A DNA stretch of 64,000 bases from Misgurnus anguillicaudatus (GCF_027580225.2 NC_073354.2:29036001-29100000); one strand, 5' to 3'; shown: positions 47,601 through 56,707, counted from the first letter of the stretch. Program-made: numbers and translations. The notes: generated by a model from the sequence alone, not told the origin.

Positions 47601-50600
47601 CCTAATTGTACATATTAGGACCTTTTAAAGGGTACCACACCAGTGACAGCTGGGGTATATGATACATTTTTCTAACAGTGTACATTTTGCTTTTTAATAT
47701 CTGTTAAGAAAAAGACAGCTGTGTTAGCCAGACATACATACAAAACAGTTCTTAGGTTGGGGAAATAACCTTGTGGGTAAGAGCTGGTTAGTTATGGATA
47801 CGGCCGTTTCAAACACATTTAGCTAATGTAACACTGCATTACTGTCAGTACAAGCTACCCTTAGGCATTAAATGGGTTGGCATTCACTTTAATAGGATCT
47901 GAGTCAAGCATAACAGCAGGGGTGAGTGCGGATATCACAAAAATATTACACCAAGATAAACCAATGTGCATCTGATGATGTCACATTATCTTTTAATACA
48001 ACCAGGATTGTGAAAGAACTGGAGTGTTTACTTCAGTATTATGATTTAGAATAATGCTAGTCATAAATATTTATACATTCAATTTTTTGCCCCAACTATG
48101 GTCTTTTGACCATGCATGACTAGGCTTTTTTACAAGGTCTAAAAGGGATACTTGACCCAAAAATTAAAATTTTGCCATAATTTACTCACTCTCATGTTGT
48201 TACAAACCTGTTTAAATCTTTGTTCGGATGAACACAGAGTAAGATATTTTGTGGAATGTTTGTAACCAAACATCAGAAGCACCATTGACTTACATAGTAG
48301 GAAAAAGAATACTATGTAAGTCAATGGTGCTTTTGATTGGTTTGGTTACAAAAATTTCTCAAAATATCTTCCTCTTGCTTCATCAGAACAAATAAATTGT
48401 TTTTAACTTTTCCCTGACATTGATGAGTTATCTTGTCAATTAAGGGAAAGCATTTGCATAAAAATCGTGTTCCTGATGAATTTTTATGTTAATCTGCAAT
48501 ACCACGATTATCCACTAGATGAGTTACGCAATTTATAAAAAAACTGAAGCAAAAAATTTTAAACTGTGTATGTTTTCAACATCACTCTGAATCTCATCTC
48601 TAACAAAATTCCTTCACAAAAATGCAATTATTTCAGCTTTTTGCTAAAAAATTTTTATATTTAAAGTAAAATACTCATATTTAAGAGTTTATAAGCAGAG
48701 AAAATCACAAAAAATGCTTGCAGGCAACTTTTCAAAAAATGGCTGGTGGGGAATGAGTTAATAACATGACAGTGAGTAAATCATGACAGAATTTTGAAAC
48801 ACTTAGGAAACTTTGGCATAGGGAGTCGGACCGACTAAAAAACCTTTTTAAAAAAATATACCTATTTTCCAGCTCCCCTAGAGTTAAAATTTTGATTTTT
48901 ACCATTTTGGAATCCATTCAGCTGGCTGCAGCAGGCGTAGTGATATTATGCACTGCCCGAAATAGTCCCCTGCCATTGAAAGTTACTAAGGGGACTATTT
49001 TCGGCTGCTGCGTAATATCATTGCGCCTCCTGCAGCCATGTTTCGGCTGCAAAGTCCTTGATTTTAACGCCAGAATGAGAGTATAGTTCTTAGCCATATC
49101 TGCCTAGAAAATTGCAACTTTTAATTTTCTGTCGTCTTAGTACACGATGTAACAGAACATAAGAGTCAAATTTTAAATAGGAAAAATATTAAAACTCTTT
49201 GGTTATATTTTAGCGCGATGCTATATATATAAGGAAATAAAAAAATTAAAAGTATAATTTTGGCTAGATCATTTTATTTTTTAATTCAATGTTGACAGTG
49301 GTATTTATGCTGTCTATTGGTAAACTATAATTTCTCTGTGCTTTTACACCCCTTAAAAAAACTTACGAGATCAAATTACGTCTGTATGCTGTAATTATAG
49401 TTTGTTTAACTTCAGTCATTCAGCTTTGTTTAATTGCAAGTTATTCTTGTAAGCGCTGCAGTTGACACCTTACAAAACAAGCGTTATTGTTCTGTCCTCC
49501 TGTAATTTATTAGCCAATGTAATGTACCAGCAAAAAAGCTTAGCTGCACATGAAATGAAATTAAACCAAAGCCTTCTGCTTCCCAATTGGAGCTATTTTT
49601 ACTGTTTCATTTCACCCCCTTCCCTTCACATACTCTGAGATGTTAATTATTAAGTTCCACACATACGCAAGTTTGCAAGGCAGCTGGTGAATCACAACAC
49701 CCATTTAATGTCAGTATCACCCTCCATTACACACAGCACCACACACATCACTTGCCACACAAGTTAAATTTTAAATTTTGCTTTTAACTTACCCGATCTG
49801 ATTATGATATTTAGTCTATATTGTTAGTGGGAAGAATTAAGAAATTGCTCTCCAATCCATATGAATTATGAAAATCTGTCAGAGAGATGAACTCTCCGAG
49901 ATATGCAAGATGCCAGAGTCCTAAAAGTTCACAAGAAAGATGAAATGGTTATTGATTTTTTGTTGAATTGTGTTTATGTTATTCCAAATATTTGTATATT
50001 ATGTTGTTGTTTTCGTGGAGTACAAAGGTATATTTTGAAGAATTTGACAAACTTAAAGGGACAATCCACTTTAAAAAAAAAAATATAACTCCCCTGGAGT
50101 TAGACCTTTGACTTTTACAGTTTTGGAATCTATTCAGCCGATCTCCGGGTCTGGCGCTAACACTTTTAGCATAGCTTAGCACAATCCATTGAATCCAATT
50201 AGAAAATTAGCATCACGCTAAAAAATAACCAAAGAGTTTCGATATTAGCAATGATATTACGCAGGCCTGAAAATAGTCAGTTGGTAGTGAACTATATGGC
50301 ATGAGCTGTCAAAAAGCAAACCTTTTTTTTAAACATACCCACGTGGGATTGCAAAAGCTGCCACTTTAAATCGATTGCTACAGATTGGCAAGCTGAGATT
50401 TCAAAGGTTTGTTGGTTGGTCACAGTCCTATGGGAACAAGTTTCCCAAATACCATCTGATCAGAGCCAAGGTGCAGCAATAACATGTATGCTTTTGACAT
50501 TTGAAGGCAGGGTCGATCCAGTGAAAATGCATGTCCGACCTACGATTTTACCAATAAAGACATAAAATTACCTAAAAATATAAAAACAAAAATACCATTG

Positions 50601-52687
50601 CAGATGTTTCACAGTAAACCTGCTCTTTAAACAGGCCTCCAGTGAGAACAAAAATTTAGTTCTGGTACTACAGAGCTGCGTCTGCCCTTTTCCTGAGTTC
50701 TTTCTCTGTCAAAGTGCATTATCTTTAGTCTGAGCTATTTCTATACAGGATGTTTGTCTACAATCTCAACCCCACCTCCTCTGTCTCAGTTAGTATTGCG
50801 TTAGCAACACAAATGACAGGGGTACAATTCCCAGGGAACACACACAAACTCAAGTCGTGTTAGATGAGAGCATCTGTCAAATGCATAAATGTAAATGTGC
50901 CCACGAAGGACTATAAAGAAATTTTGCTTTATGCTTGCTTGAAATCTCCATAATGTGACTGAAGGTTTTCTCAACCATTGCTGAAGATATCCCTACCTAG
51001 AAAGAACACTTAGTTAGTTGATAGCTGCCAATTATTTATAAAGTTATGCCCTGTACTGGAATCTGCAAGCATGTTACACATCACTAGTTTCATCTCATAA
51101 ATCATTAGGTCTTATTCATAAAACACAAGCATTATCAATTTATCTTGGTGCAAATCATTATTAAAGTCATACTTATGTTAGTTATTTCAGACATTTGTTG
51201 TGTTTAATGAGTATCTAATGATGCCCAGTCCTGAATAAATGTTTTAATAGATTTCTGTTGTGTCACTGATTATAATGTACATTTACATTATATTTACATT
51301 TAAAGGATTAGTCCATTTTCTTAAAAGAAAAATCCAGATAATTTACACACCACCATGTCATCCAAAATGTTGATGTCTTTCTTTGTTCAGTCGAGAAGAA
51401 ATTATGTTTTTGGAAGAAAACATTGCAGAATTTTTCTAATTTTAATGGACTTTAATAGAACCCAACATTTAATACTTAACTCAACACTTAACAGTTTTTT
51501 TCAACGGAGTTTCAAACAATCCCAAACGAGGCATAAGGGTCTTATCTAGCGAAACAATTGTCATTTTTGACAATAAAATTAACAAATATACACCTTTAAA
51601 GCCCAACTTCTCGTCATGTAGATCCGATCGTGATGCGCCAGCTGACCCCACTACGTCACCGCAATACGTCATGACGTCAAGAGGTCACAGAGGACGAATG
51701 CGAAACTCCGCCCCAGTGTTTACAAGCGTCTTGAAAGAGGACCGTTCCTACATTGTTGTATGTCAACTGATACTAATTAATGTCTTTGTGTCAGTTTATT
51801 GTTTAAAATGGTCCGCAGATGTGCGTTTTATATATGTAACACGTGACCTCCCTACGTCACTACGCATTTACGTTAGGTCGCTCTGGACCGGATCTAGACG
51901 AAAATTTGTGGTTTAAAAGTATATATTTTTTATTTTTCTTGTCAAAAATGACAATCGTTTTGCTAGATAAGACCCTTGTGCCTCGTTTGGGATCATTTAT
52001 AGACCTTTGAAACTCCGTTGAAAAAAACTGTTAAGTGTTGAGTTAAGTGTTGGATGTTGGGCTCTATTAAAGTCCATTAAAATTAGAAAAATTCTGCAAT
52101 GTTTTCTTCAAAAAACATAATTTCTTCTCGACTGAACAAAGAAAGACATCAACATTTTGGGTGACATGGTGGTGAGTGGATTGTCTGGATTTTTCTTTTA
52201 AGAAAATGGAATATTCCTTTAAGCATTTAGCAGATACATTTATCCAAAGCGACTTGCGTTGCCTTCAGTCTATACATTTCTTTAATTCATATGCATGTTC
52301 TTGGGATCAAACCATAGACTGTAAAAAAGATGGACGCCCGTTCGCTCTCTTCCATTGGTGAAAAGTGATGCCGCCTGTGACCTGTATGAATTTGAACACA
52401 AAAAAGATATTTGTAATAAAGCAAAAAAAGAGCTCCATGGAGTTGTATAGTAGCAAAAACAAATACCATGGAAGTCAAAGGTGCACCTAAATGGTTGAGG
52501 ATAAGTAAATGATTCATTTTTGGGTGAACTATCCCTTTAAATGTGAAGCTTTTTGTCATTACGCAACAATAATCTCCTAATCTGATATGAAACTGACATC
52601 AGTGTGTTTATTTGCAGGCCAGCAGCTCTGGACAGAAAGCCAGCGGAGCTCAGCACCCTAAGTGATGGATATCAGATCCGAATCTGA
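23604..52687 (+). CDS. vash2: Vasohibin-2, tubulin tyrosine carboxypeptidase
   Basis: Seven coding exons: 23604-23918, 30669-30757, 31048-31104, 31809-31883, 39915-40296, 46433-46557 and 52618-52687. They encode 370 aa (human 355 as recalled). Vasohibins, with the partner SVBP, remove the C-terminal tyrosine of alpha-tubulin. The non-canonical transglutaminase-like triad is intact: C171 (LPIKCLEAV), H206 (HHFHHVVLG) and S223 (LGMSRRADL), each 13 beyond the human positions recalled (158, 193, 210). The N-terminus is Ser/Thr-rich and disordered up to about residue 67, then the conserved GGVPFYVNRTGFPID segment begins. Exon 6 is a basic tail (SPHRRPGTSPQRRQ). The last residues are YQIRI. Introns 2 and 4 carry U12-type signals. 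Introns of up to 8 kb are filled with transposons. vash2 rather than vash1 is chosen from position next to flvcr1. Confidence 0.97.
25080..25208 (-). mobile_element. tRNA-derived SINE
   Basis: The minus strand reads a tRNA-like head with A box TAGCTCAATTGG and B box GGTTCGATCCC. It is followed by a tail containing TTTGGATAAAAGTGT, related to the tail common to fish SINEs and L2-like LINEs. It lies in vash2 intron 1. It is not a tRNA gene because no cloverleaf closes. Confidence 0.75.
25429..26575. mobile_element. TTAA-type foldback element (AGGGTTCACCC end)
   Basis: The left TTAA-AGGGTTCACCCAAAAA and right GGTGGCTGAACTATCACTTT ends are degraded inverted repeats. Long internal arms match (GTTCATCTTCGGAACACAG against GTGTTCCGAAGATGAAG; AGCATTGTCTTCTGTTC against GAAGACAATGCTGAATAAAG). 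It is interrupted near its left end by 25464-25895. Confidence 0.75.
25464..25895. mobile_element. Nested MITE with TTAGAGGTCGACC ends
   Basis: Perfect 13-bp inverted ends, TTAGAGGTCGACC and GGTCGACCTCTAA, are flanked by TTTCAT (25458-25463 and 25896-25901). Sub-terminal GGCCGATG and CGGCCGGCCGAT motifs mirror each other. The 6-bp duplication is read by eye and the superfamily is uncertain. Confidence 0.8.
26615..26903. mobile_element. hAT MITE (CAGTGGTT ends), copy 2
   Basis: It is closely similar to 15231-15501, including GTGTACAGTGC and ACCTAGTAGTGCTGTTGG. The flanks TGCTATAG (26607-26614) and GGCTATAG (26904-26911) match at 7 of 8 bases. Confidence 0.88.
28112..29266. mobile_element. MITE family A, copy 1, with nested insertion
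   Basis: It starts TTAA-AGGGACATTCCACTT and ends with the inverse AGTGGAATGTCCCCTTA. The arms share GCTCCCCTAGAGTTAAAC and AGCATAGCTTAGCA. A central hairpin (GGGACTATTTTC arms) sits near 28275-28345. Other, less complete copies lie at 32707, 37855, 48851 and 50053. A Harbinger-like element interrupts it at 28481-29037. Confidence 0.85.
28481..29037. mobile_element. Harbinger-like MITE with TTA duplication and GC-rich core
   Basis: TTA flanks both ends (28478-28480 and 29038-29040). The ends AGCCGAAAGTATAC and GTATACCCGGGCCT are partly inverted. The first third is unusually GC-rich with many CCGCG/GTCCGC motifs. The empty site GTCTTAGTACAC is intact in the family A copy at 33240. Confidence 0.8.
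30395..30600. mobile_element. MITE with TTTTCAACCCA / GGGTTGAAA motifs
   Basis: Inverted blocks of TTGGATTATTTTCAACCCA type and TTTGGGTTGAAAC recur with CCAAAAATGGG. It ends about 70 bp before vash2 exon 2. Its exact limits were not resolved. Confidence 0.5.
30758..31047 (+). other. U12-type intron 2 of vash2
   Basis: The donor is GTATCCTTT, an exact match to the U12 5' splice consensus RTATCCTT. TCCTTAAC (31031-31038) is a near-perfect U12 branch site 10 bases before the acceptor CAACAG. The junction reads L-Q-Y-N-H-T, in frame. At 290 bp it is short. The flanking U2-type reading would break the frame. Confidence 0.9.
31498..31678. mobile_element. Small MITE in vash2 intron 3
   Basis: The ends AGGGCTGGTTTCTCGAACAGG and CCAGGAGACCACCCT are imperfect inverted repeats around ACTAG and TCCTGGATTAA blocks. 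No clear target duplication was seen. Confidence 0.5.
32707..33391. mobile_element. MITE family A, copy 2 (ends degraded)
   Basis: It shares GCTCCCCTAGAGTTAAAC, GGAATCCATTCAG and the GGGACTATTTTCGGGCAGTGC centre with copy 1. The terminal AGGGACATTCC is missing on the left. It shows the uninterrupted site that is filled at 28481 in copy 1. Confidence 0.75.
33765..34010. repeat. Dispersed repeat with ATCACAGGTGAAAGCAAATC
   Basis: It shares CATCACAGG...GAAAGCAAATCATACAA and AAATCGTACAA motifs with 41440-41610. The copies are too divergent to define ends. The two small open frames here are within the repeat. Confidence 0.5.
34282..35219. mobile_element. hAT element with CCAAATAC duplication
   Basis: The ends TAGCCTG and CAGGCTA are inverted and flanked by exact CCAAATAC (34274-34281 and 35220-35227). 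It is 938 bp with no open frame of note. It lies in vash2 intron 4. Confidence 0.85.
36285..36357 (-). mobile_element. Degraded tRNA-derived SINE
   Basis: The minus strand has TGTAGCTCAATTGC (A box) and CATGGGTTCGTTTGAACC (B-box region), like the SINE at 25080. Only the head is clear. Confidence 0.55.
36782..38276. mobile_element. Chimeric MITE: family D left half, family A right half
   Basis: It begins with the family D end TTAA-AGGGGACATATCATG and follows that family to about 37850. It then switches to family A (CAATATCAGGGGACTATTTTC) and finishes with the family A end AGTGTCCCTTTAA. It is interrupted at 36893-37665 by a foldback element. Confidence 0.7.
36893..37665. mobile_element. Foldback element family F, copy 1, with exon-like frame
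   Basis: The ends TGGCACTTTTCCATTGCA and TGCAATGGAAAAGCACCA are inverted. A related copy in the opposite orientation lies at 53422-54130. Family D at 17.6 kb shows the empty site (AATAACTAAGTTTTGG). Both copies keep a frame with ETAQAS, KVK, FYIIA and FWYQLGSLGTP. Confidence 0.85.
38617..39521. mobile_element. TTAA-type foldback MITE, family B, copy 2
   Basis: TTAA occurs at both ends. The inverted arms carry ATATTCCATTTTCTTAAAAG and the inverse. The core is collinear with copy 3 (ACGTGACCTCCCTACGTCAC). It lies about 400 bp upstream of vash2 exon 5. Confidence 0.88.
40390..41275. mobile_element. Multi-arm palindromic element beside vash2 exon 5
   Basis: GTGTTTGGTGGCTTCT and its inverse AGAAGCCACCAAACACT, and GCATTTAGCCTAGCCCC with its inverse, each occur more than once (40450-40560, 40700-40790, 40930-41000, 41050-41150). 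The structure is two adjacent inverted repeats, possibly a duplicated foldback element. It begins about 95 bp after the exon 5 donor. Confidence 0.75.
41440..41610. repeat. Second copy of the 33.8-kb dispersed repeat
   Basis: It shares CATCACAGG and GAAAGCAAATCATACAA with 33765-34010, plus GTACAAAT motifs at both sides. The ends are undefined. Confidence 0.5.
41889..42325. mobile_element. Possible hAT-like element (GGGTTCC ends)
   Basis: GGGTTCCACGGGTCATG at the left and GTAGGAACCCT at the right are short inverted ends. The interior repeats TCATGGAA, GTCAGGGAATTT and TTTTCCAGACATT. No clean duplication was read. Confidence 0.5.
44493..44777 (+). pseudogene. Decayed BED-zinc-finger hAT transposase N-terminus
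   Basis: ATG at 44493 opens a frame reading MEERVPKKG then VIWNWFGF. A C-x2-C pair (TRCKVC) appears one frame over, and HLKQRHAVEWERCC with its H-x4-H appears further on. Together these are the BED finger ligands and typical hAT spacing, but the frame shifts at least once and meets stops. The fragment ends PKKTAYFLETFTNC where a further element (44783-45199) interrupts it. It cannot encode a working transposase. Confidence 0.8.
44783..45199. mobile_element. Innermost insertion with ATGCGGGT / ACCCGCGCAT ends
   Basis: The flanks CCAGTAAC (44775-44782) and CCAGTACC (45200-45207) match at 7 of 8 bases. Inverted GATGCGGGTT and GACCCGCGCATC motifs lie near the ends, and AACCTGCGGGTTGAA lies inside the right end. 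It splits the transposase remnant. hAT type is likely but the exact termini are uncertain. Confidence 0.65.
45790..46266. mobile_element. MITE family G, copy 2
   Basis: TTAACTCTTTTCCTGCCATTG at the left and GCGGAATGAATTAA at the right. Internal ATTATCCACCAGATGG and AAAGCAGAGGGTCTGTTCTT match, in opposite orientation, the 20.4-kb copy. It lies just upstream of vash2 exon 6. Confidence 0.75.
47445..47690. repeat. GTACC-type repeat with CAGTG terminus
   Basis: Tandem-like GTACC / AAAGTAC blocks, a CACCAGTGACAGCTGGGG segment and a right end AACAGTGTA. It is similar to the sequences at 43.3, 45.6 and 54.1 kb. It lies in vash2 intron 6. Confidence 0.6.
48141..48400. mobile_element. Foldback MITE with a perfect central hairpin
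   Basis: It begins AAAGGGATACTTGACCCAAAAA, as the TTAA-AGGGATAG family does. At its centre AGCACCATTGACTTACATAG (48278-48299 arm, 22 bp) is exactly inverted at 48310-48331 around a 10-base loop. The right end is degraded. Confidence 0.75.
48403..48761. mobile_element. MITE family G, copy 3
   Basis: TTAACTTTTCCCTGACATTG at the left and GGTGGGGAATGAGTTAA at the right. It shares ATTATCCACTAGATG and TAAGAGTTTATAAGCAGAG with the other copies. It directly follows the foldback element above. Confidence 0.8.
48851..49225. mobile_element. MITE family A, partial copy
   Basis: It shares AGCTCCCCTAGAGTTAAA, GGAATCCATTCAGC and the GGGACTATTTTCGG centre. The right arm stops at TTTAGCGCGATGCT, so the terminal part is missing. 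Confidence 0.7.
50053..50282. mobile_element. MITE family A, left-half fragment
   Basis: It begins TTAA-AGGGACAATCCACTT, runs through GATCTCCGGGTCTGGC and AGCATAGCTTAGCAC, and breaks off at the centre (GAAAATAGTCAG). Confidence 0.75.
50780..50905 (+). mobile_element. Degraded tRNA-derived SINE
   Basis: TCTCAGTTAGTATTGCG (A-box region) is followed by GGGGTACAATTCCC (B-box region) and the tail AGCATCTGTCAAATGCATAA. The order fits a SINE of the 25.1-kb type in the plus direction. Confidence 0.6.
51300..52222. mobile_element. TTAA-type foldback MITE, family B, copy 3
   Basis: TTAA occurs at both ends (51300-51303 and 52219-52222), with TTAA-AGGATTAGTCCATTTTC at the left and the inverse at the right. 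It is collinear with copy 2 throughout. It lies in vash2 intron 6. Confidence 0.9.
52223..52541. repeat. SINE tail followed by a truncated AGGGATAGTT element
   Basis: GCATTTAGCAGATACATTTATCC (first 15 bases read in reverse as a SINE tail) leads to CTTGGGATCAAACC, a minus-strand B-box region. The second part ends TTTTTGGGTGAACTATCCC-TTTAA, the right end of a TTAA-AGGGATAGTT MITE whose left end is missing. Confidence 0.55.
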
Positions 52688-53421
52688 GTCACCAGCCTCA
52701 TCTCCATCACCTTTTCCAAACTCGGTTTAATGCACATTGTGAACTGTATTTTAAACATCAGCTTTTTAAAACAAGGTTTTAAATCAAAGCATGCAATATA
52801 TTTCTTAGTAATTTTAGAAAGTGAAGTAGTAGTAAGCCAAAACGACATTTCACAGCAACTTCGATTGATATAAAATACAAAACATTTATACCTAAATAAT
52901 TTTTAACATTTATAAGAGACAACACACAGTAAACGAAATACAGTATATAAGCAAATATAGAAAAGGAGTAAAACTTGCATTGTGCTTGGCAGAGATATAA
53001 ATCTTGGTCGTGTGATGGTAGATGATTTATAGGCTGGCTGGCTCTTTTGGAGAAAACCCGAAGTTTTTTTGCCAGAGGTGTGAGGACATAATGGATCAAA
53101 TTATTTGCCTGTACCTGCATTATTACGTGTTTTTATCTGTACACAATCACGACACTCCTGTAAAAAGAATGCAACATGGTTTATTGACAAATCAAACGTA
53201 CAATGAAAGGCCTTTTTTTAAACATCACAGTTACAGTTTCACAAAAGAGTACAAAACTTTACATTAAGTATTTTTTAATTTGTAAGATTTTGTCTTTGTT
53301 TTTAACTGGTTTTTAGCAAGTGCAGTGTGTTATGATTTTCTTTATATTTTTTATTAATTCATTACATGGTCAGAAGATAAGTTACAAAAGCTGTCACTAG
53401 GACAGTACTTCTTAAAGGGCC

Positions 53422-54130
53422 CTAATGGCGCTTTTCCATTGCATGGTGCCCTACGGTTTGGTTCGGGTCAGCTTACTTTTGTGAGCTTTTCCACTGTGTT
53501 CAGTACGTAGTACCCAATCCTTTTTTTAGTACCACCTCGATCGGGGTTCCAAGCGACCCGAGCTGATACCAAAACGTGAAAACACTGTAGATCACTGATT
53601 GGTCTGAGAGAATCGTCACTACCAGCATCATCGCTATAATGTAAAAAAATGTCTTTACCTTCATGCTAGCTTGCGCTGTCTCGAACAAACATGTTGTCAT
53701 CTGTGAGTTCCCAAACTCCCTTTTAGTGATGAAAAACATCCACAGGTTGCGAATCAGGAACACTATAACGATTTTTTTCCAGACTTGCAGTTTGTGGCGT
53801 CACATTCGCGACACGAACGTTCGCATATATGAATAAATGCAATTAAATGAGGCTCAGCGGAGCGCGTCAACTGACGCCACGGGTGTTCGTACAGAAACTG
53901 TCATGTGAGACAGAGGTAGTGATAAACGCAATGTGCAAACATCTATTTGTGGTGGCCAATTTGAATTTTTTGACGCTCTCACTTATGATGTCACAGTAGT
54001 AGGCAGCGCAATTATAACGACAGTGTTATTAAGTGTTATTAAACTCGATGGAAAAGCTAACCAAGCCAAAGTGAGGGTGAGTTGACCTGACCTTGACCGT
54101 GGGGTGCTATGCGATGGAAAGCGCCATTAG
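53422..54130. mobile_element. Foldback element family F, copy 2, in vash2 3' UTR
   Basis: The ends CTAATGGCGCTTTTCCATTG and GATGGAAAGCGCCATTAG are inverted. It is in reverse orientation to copy 1 (36893-37665). On the minus strand it reads NLWMFFITKREFGN, ETAQASMKVK and FWYQLGSLGTP, shared with copy 1. It interrupts a GTACC-type repeat (53380-53421 and 54131-54210). Confidence 0.85.
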
Positions 54131-55504
54131 GTACAGCAATGAGGTACCAATATGCACCCTTTAATGGGTACCATACTAGCGACAGCTTTTGTACCTTTAT
54201 TCTGACATCGTAAGAGGTGTGGTTGTTTTTCTGTTGTATGACATCATGTCAGTATACGCTACACTATTATGTAATTTGCCGTTTACCTTTACATTAATAT
54301 AAAACATCTGTTTTCTATTGTCACATGTAACAATCAATGCTGTATGAAGAATATGGTCGAAAGACTTGAGACATCAATTGTCATGATTTATTGTGCCACT
54401 TTTTTATTTTAAAAGTATACATCTCATATCTCTTGATCAACAGCATATCACTTAATAGTTAAAACATCCCGCCTTGTTTAGTTTAGATGTATGAGAATAA
54501 GCTATGCACATGGAGCAGGTCTATGGATCTGTTCACCTTGACAGTACACCTGTCTTTAAAATTGTAGCATTTACATTGATATCAATTCTTTGTAGGTGTT
54601 TGAATGATTCCTCTCTGAACGTTACGAAATGGGTGCTGTTGACAGATTGAACTACTACATTATATCTTATTCTGCCTTGTTATTGGTACCAGCTTTCTAT
54701 CAGAAGCTATTGAACCACACAAGTGCCAGACCGTTAAAGTTGACCTGTAAGACTGAAGGTTTGATATAATGATTAAAGTAATTATTGAATTGGTTTTATA
54801 CCACAATAAAGTATTTAGACACTTCATGGAAAAGAAGTGTTCGGTTACTTGGCCCTGAAGAACATCACATTCTTACAAATTTGACCATTTATAACTTGCT
54901 GTTTGGTATCTAATCAAATGTATGTGAATGCAGACGTTTAAACATTGAAAGGAAAATGCAATGATCTCTCCTTAAAGGTGCTATGGTAAGACATTTAGTC
55001 TGTTTTTAAAGAGTTCAATAACAATTTTAGCTTTGGTTATTTTGATATCGAAAGAGCACATTAAACTGATCAAATGTAGCACATAGGTGACCTTCATTCA
55101 AGACGATGTACACGTTTTGTTTTAAGCATTACTGCGTAGGTGAAGTTAATATTAATACAGATGCTTTTGTGAAATTGTATGCTCTAATGCAAGCTTGACC
55201 TGTCTGAAAACACAATCAATGTTGATGAATTGTACAAATAATTAATGTAAATATATTTTTAAAAGGAGGTGTTTCTTATGAATGTTAATCCTCTGATCAA
55301 ACTAAGCCTCAGTTTTGTGTTCAGACTGTTTGTATTACAAATGTACCGTTTTAATGACTTAGTGTGACCCTCAATTGTTCTTTCCTAAACCCACAGCTTG
55401 TACATAAGTCCTCATTTCTGTAATAAATTTGTTTTTGGGTTACCTGCATTCCCCAACAATCAAATACATCTGTAATCCATTTATTTTGTTCTATAGCCTG
55501 TTTT

Positions 55505-55510
55505 AATAAA
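55505..55510 (+). terminator. vash2 distal poly(A) signal
   Basis: AATAAA followed by a TG-rich stretch (TCTGTGCTTGACTGTTCAGTGTG, first part) within 40 bases, the normal layout of a vertebrate cleavage site. Confidence 0.7.
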
Positions 55511-55579
55511 AGTCTGTTTTGTATAAATCTGTGCTTGACTGTTCAGTGTGCTTAGCATAGATGTCAAGTATGGGTTATT

Positions 55580-55716
55580 AAAGCAATAAGCCCCAAGAAG
55601 CAGTGGGTTACCAGTGCATTTTATAACAGCTAAGGGGTGTTGTCGGAGTGCCTAAAACCTCCTTAGCTGTTATAAAATGCACTGTAACACCACTGCTTCG
55701 CGGGGCTTATTGCTTT
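55580..55716. repeat. Long hairpin just past the vash2 3' end
   Basis: The arms of about 56 bp are near-perfect inverted repeats: AAAGCAATAAGCCCC against GGGGCTTATTGCTTT, and GTGCATTTTATAACAGCTAA against its inverse. The loop is about 25 bases (55636-55660). It may be a tiny MITE or a transcribed hairpin. Confidence 0.85.
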
Positions 55717-56015
55717 TATAAAACGGTTAGTTCATATGCATAGCAGGACTTCATAAAATAAAACACAAATAAGTTGTAATTATATTAGTACAAATATTAC
55801 TCTTCCGCCAAACAAAGTAGTTTCTCAGAATCAAGTGTGGCTGCAACAGAGCGCAGTTCCCAAGCAACAAAGACGCAGCAAAGACACAATGAATATATGA
55901 TTAAAGACTGGGGTGCTTATTTTTATAAATCAACATTCATCTAAAATATACATTAACATTTATATCGTGCAACTGTTGAAGTGATGATCAAATATGCGTG
56001 GAAGCATGCTTAACG

Positions 56016-56707
56016 TTAACTCTTTCCCCGTCAGCGTTTTTTTTTTTTACAGTAAGTTGCCACCCAGTTTTAGTTTAATGGCTTCCAGAAAAATGATCTT
56101 CATTAAATAAACATAAAATATTTTAAATGAAAGTACAGACGCTCCACTTTAAAAAAAAAACTGTGTTATCCTACCTTCATTTGTTCTCTTATCACCTATC
56201 AAATTTTCAACTAAAAGCTGAGAATACATTTTTTTTTGTGAAGAAATTTTATGAGAGATCACATTCAGAGCCATGATCAAAACTAACTGTGTTTTTTGTG
56301 TTGAGTGAATGCGTCAGTCAGTGTTTAAGTTGGGTAAGATCGCCACCTAGTGGATAATAGCGAAAATATGAATTTGAGAATTCCTCAGAAAAGCGTTTTC
56401 TCTTTCTTGACGAGTTGACTCAACCAGCACCTGTATATATTTTTCTCTTCTTATAAACTCTTAAATATGGGTATTTTTCTTCAAAAATATATTTTTTTAA
56501 GCAAAAAGGGATTTTGTTAGAGATCTGATTCAGAATGATTATCAAAACATACACAGAGTTTAAAATTAGTAAGTAACGTTTTGGCTTCAGTTTTTTCATA
56601 TATTGGGTAAGTATGGTATTGCAGATTAAACTCATCAGGAACACTTTTTTATGCAAATGTTTTCTCTTAAATGACAAGATAACTCGTCAATGGCGGGGAA
56701 AGAGTTA
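56016..56707. mobile_element. MITE family G, copy 4
   Basis: TTAACTCTTTCCCCGTCAGCG at the left (first bases) and AATGGCGGGGAAAGAGTTAA at the right are inverted. GATCGCCACCTAGTGGATAA in the middle matches the other copies. It also carries a second internal segment repeating CTTCTTATAAACTCTTAAAT. Confidence 0.85.

Larger units (their letters stand above)
52688..55530 (+). other. vash2 3' UTR
   Basis: It runs from the stop codon to just past AATAAA at 55505-55510. An earlier AATAAA at 54805-54810 could give a shorter form. It includes a family F transposon (53422-54130) inside a GTACC-type repeat. No coding potential of note. Confidence 0.65.
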
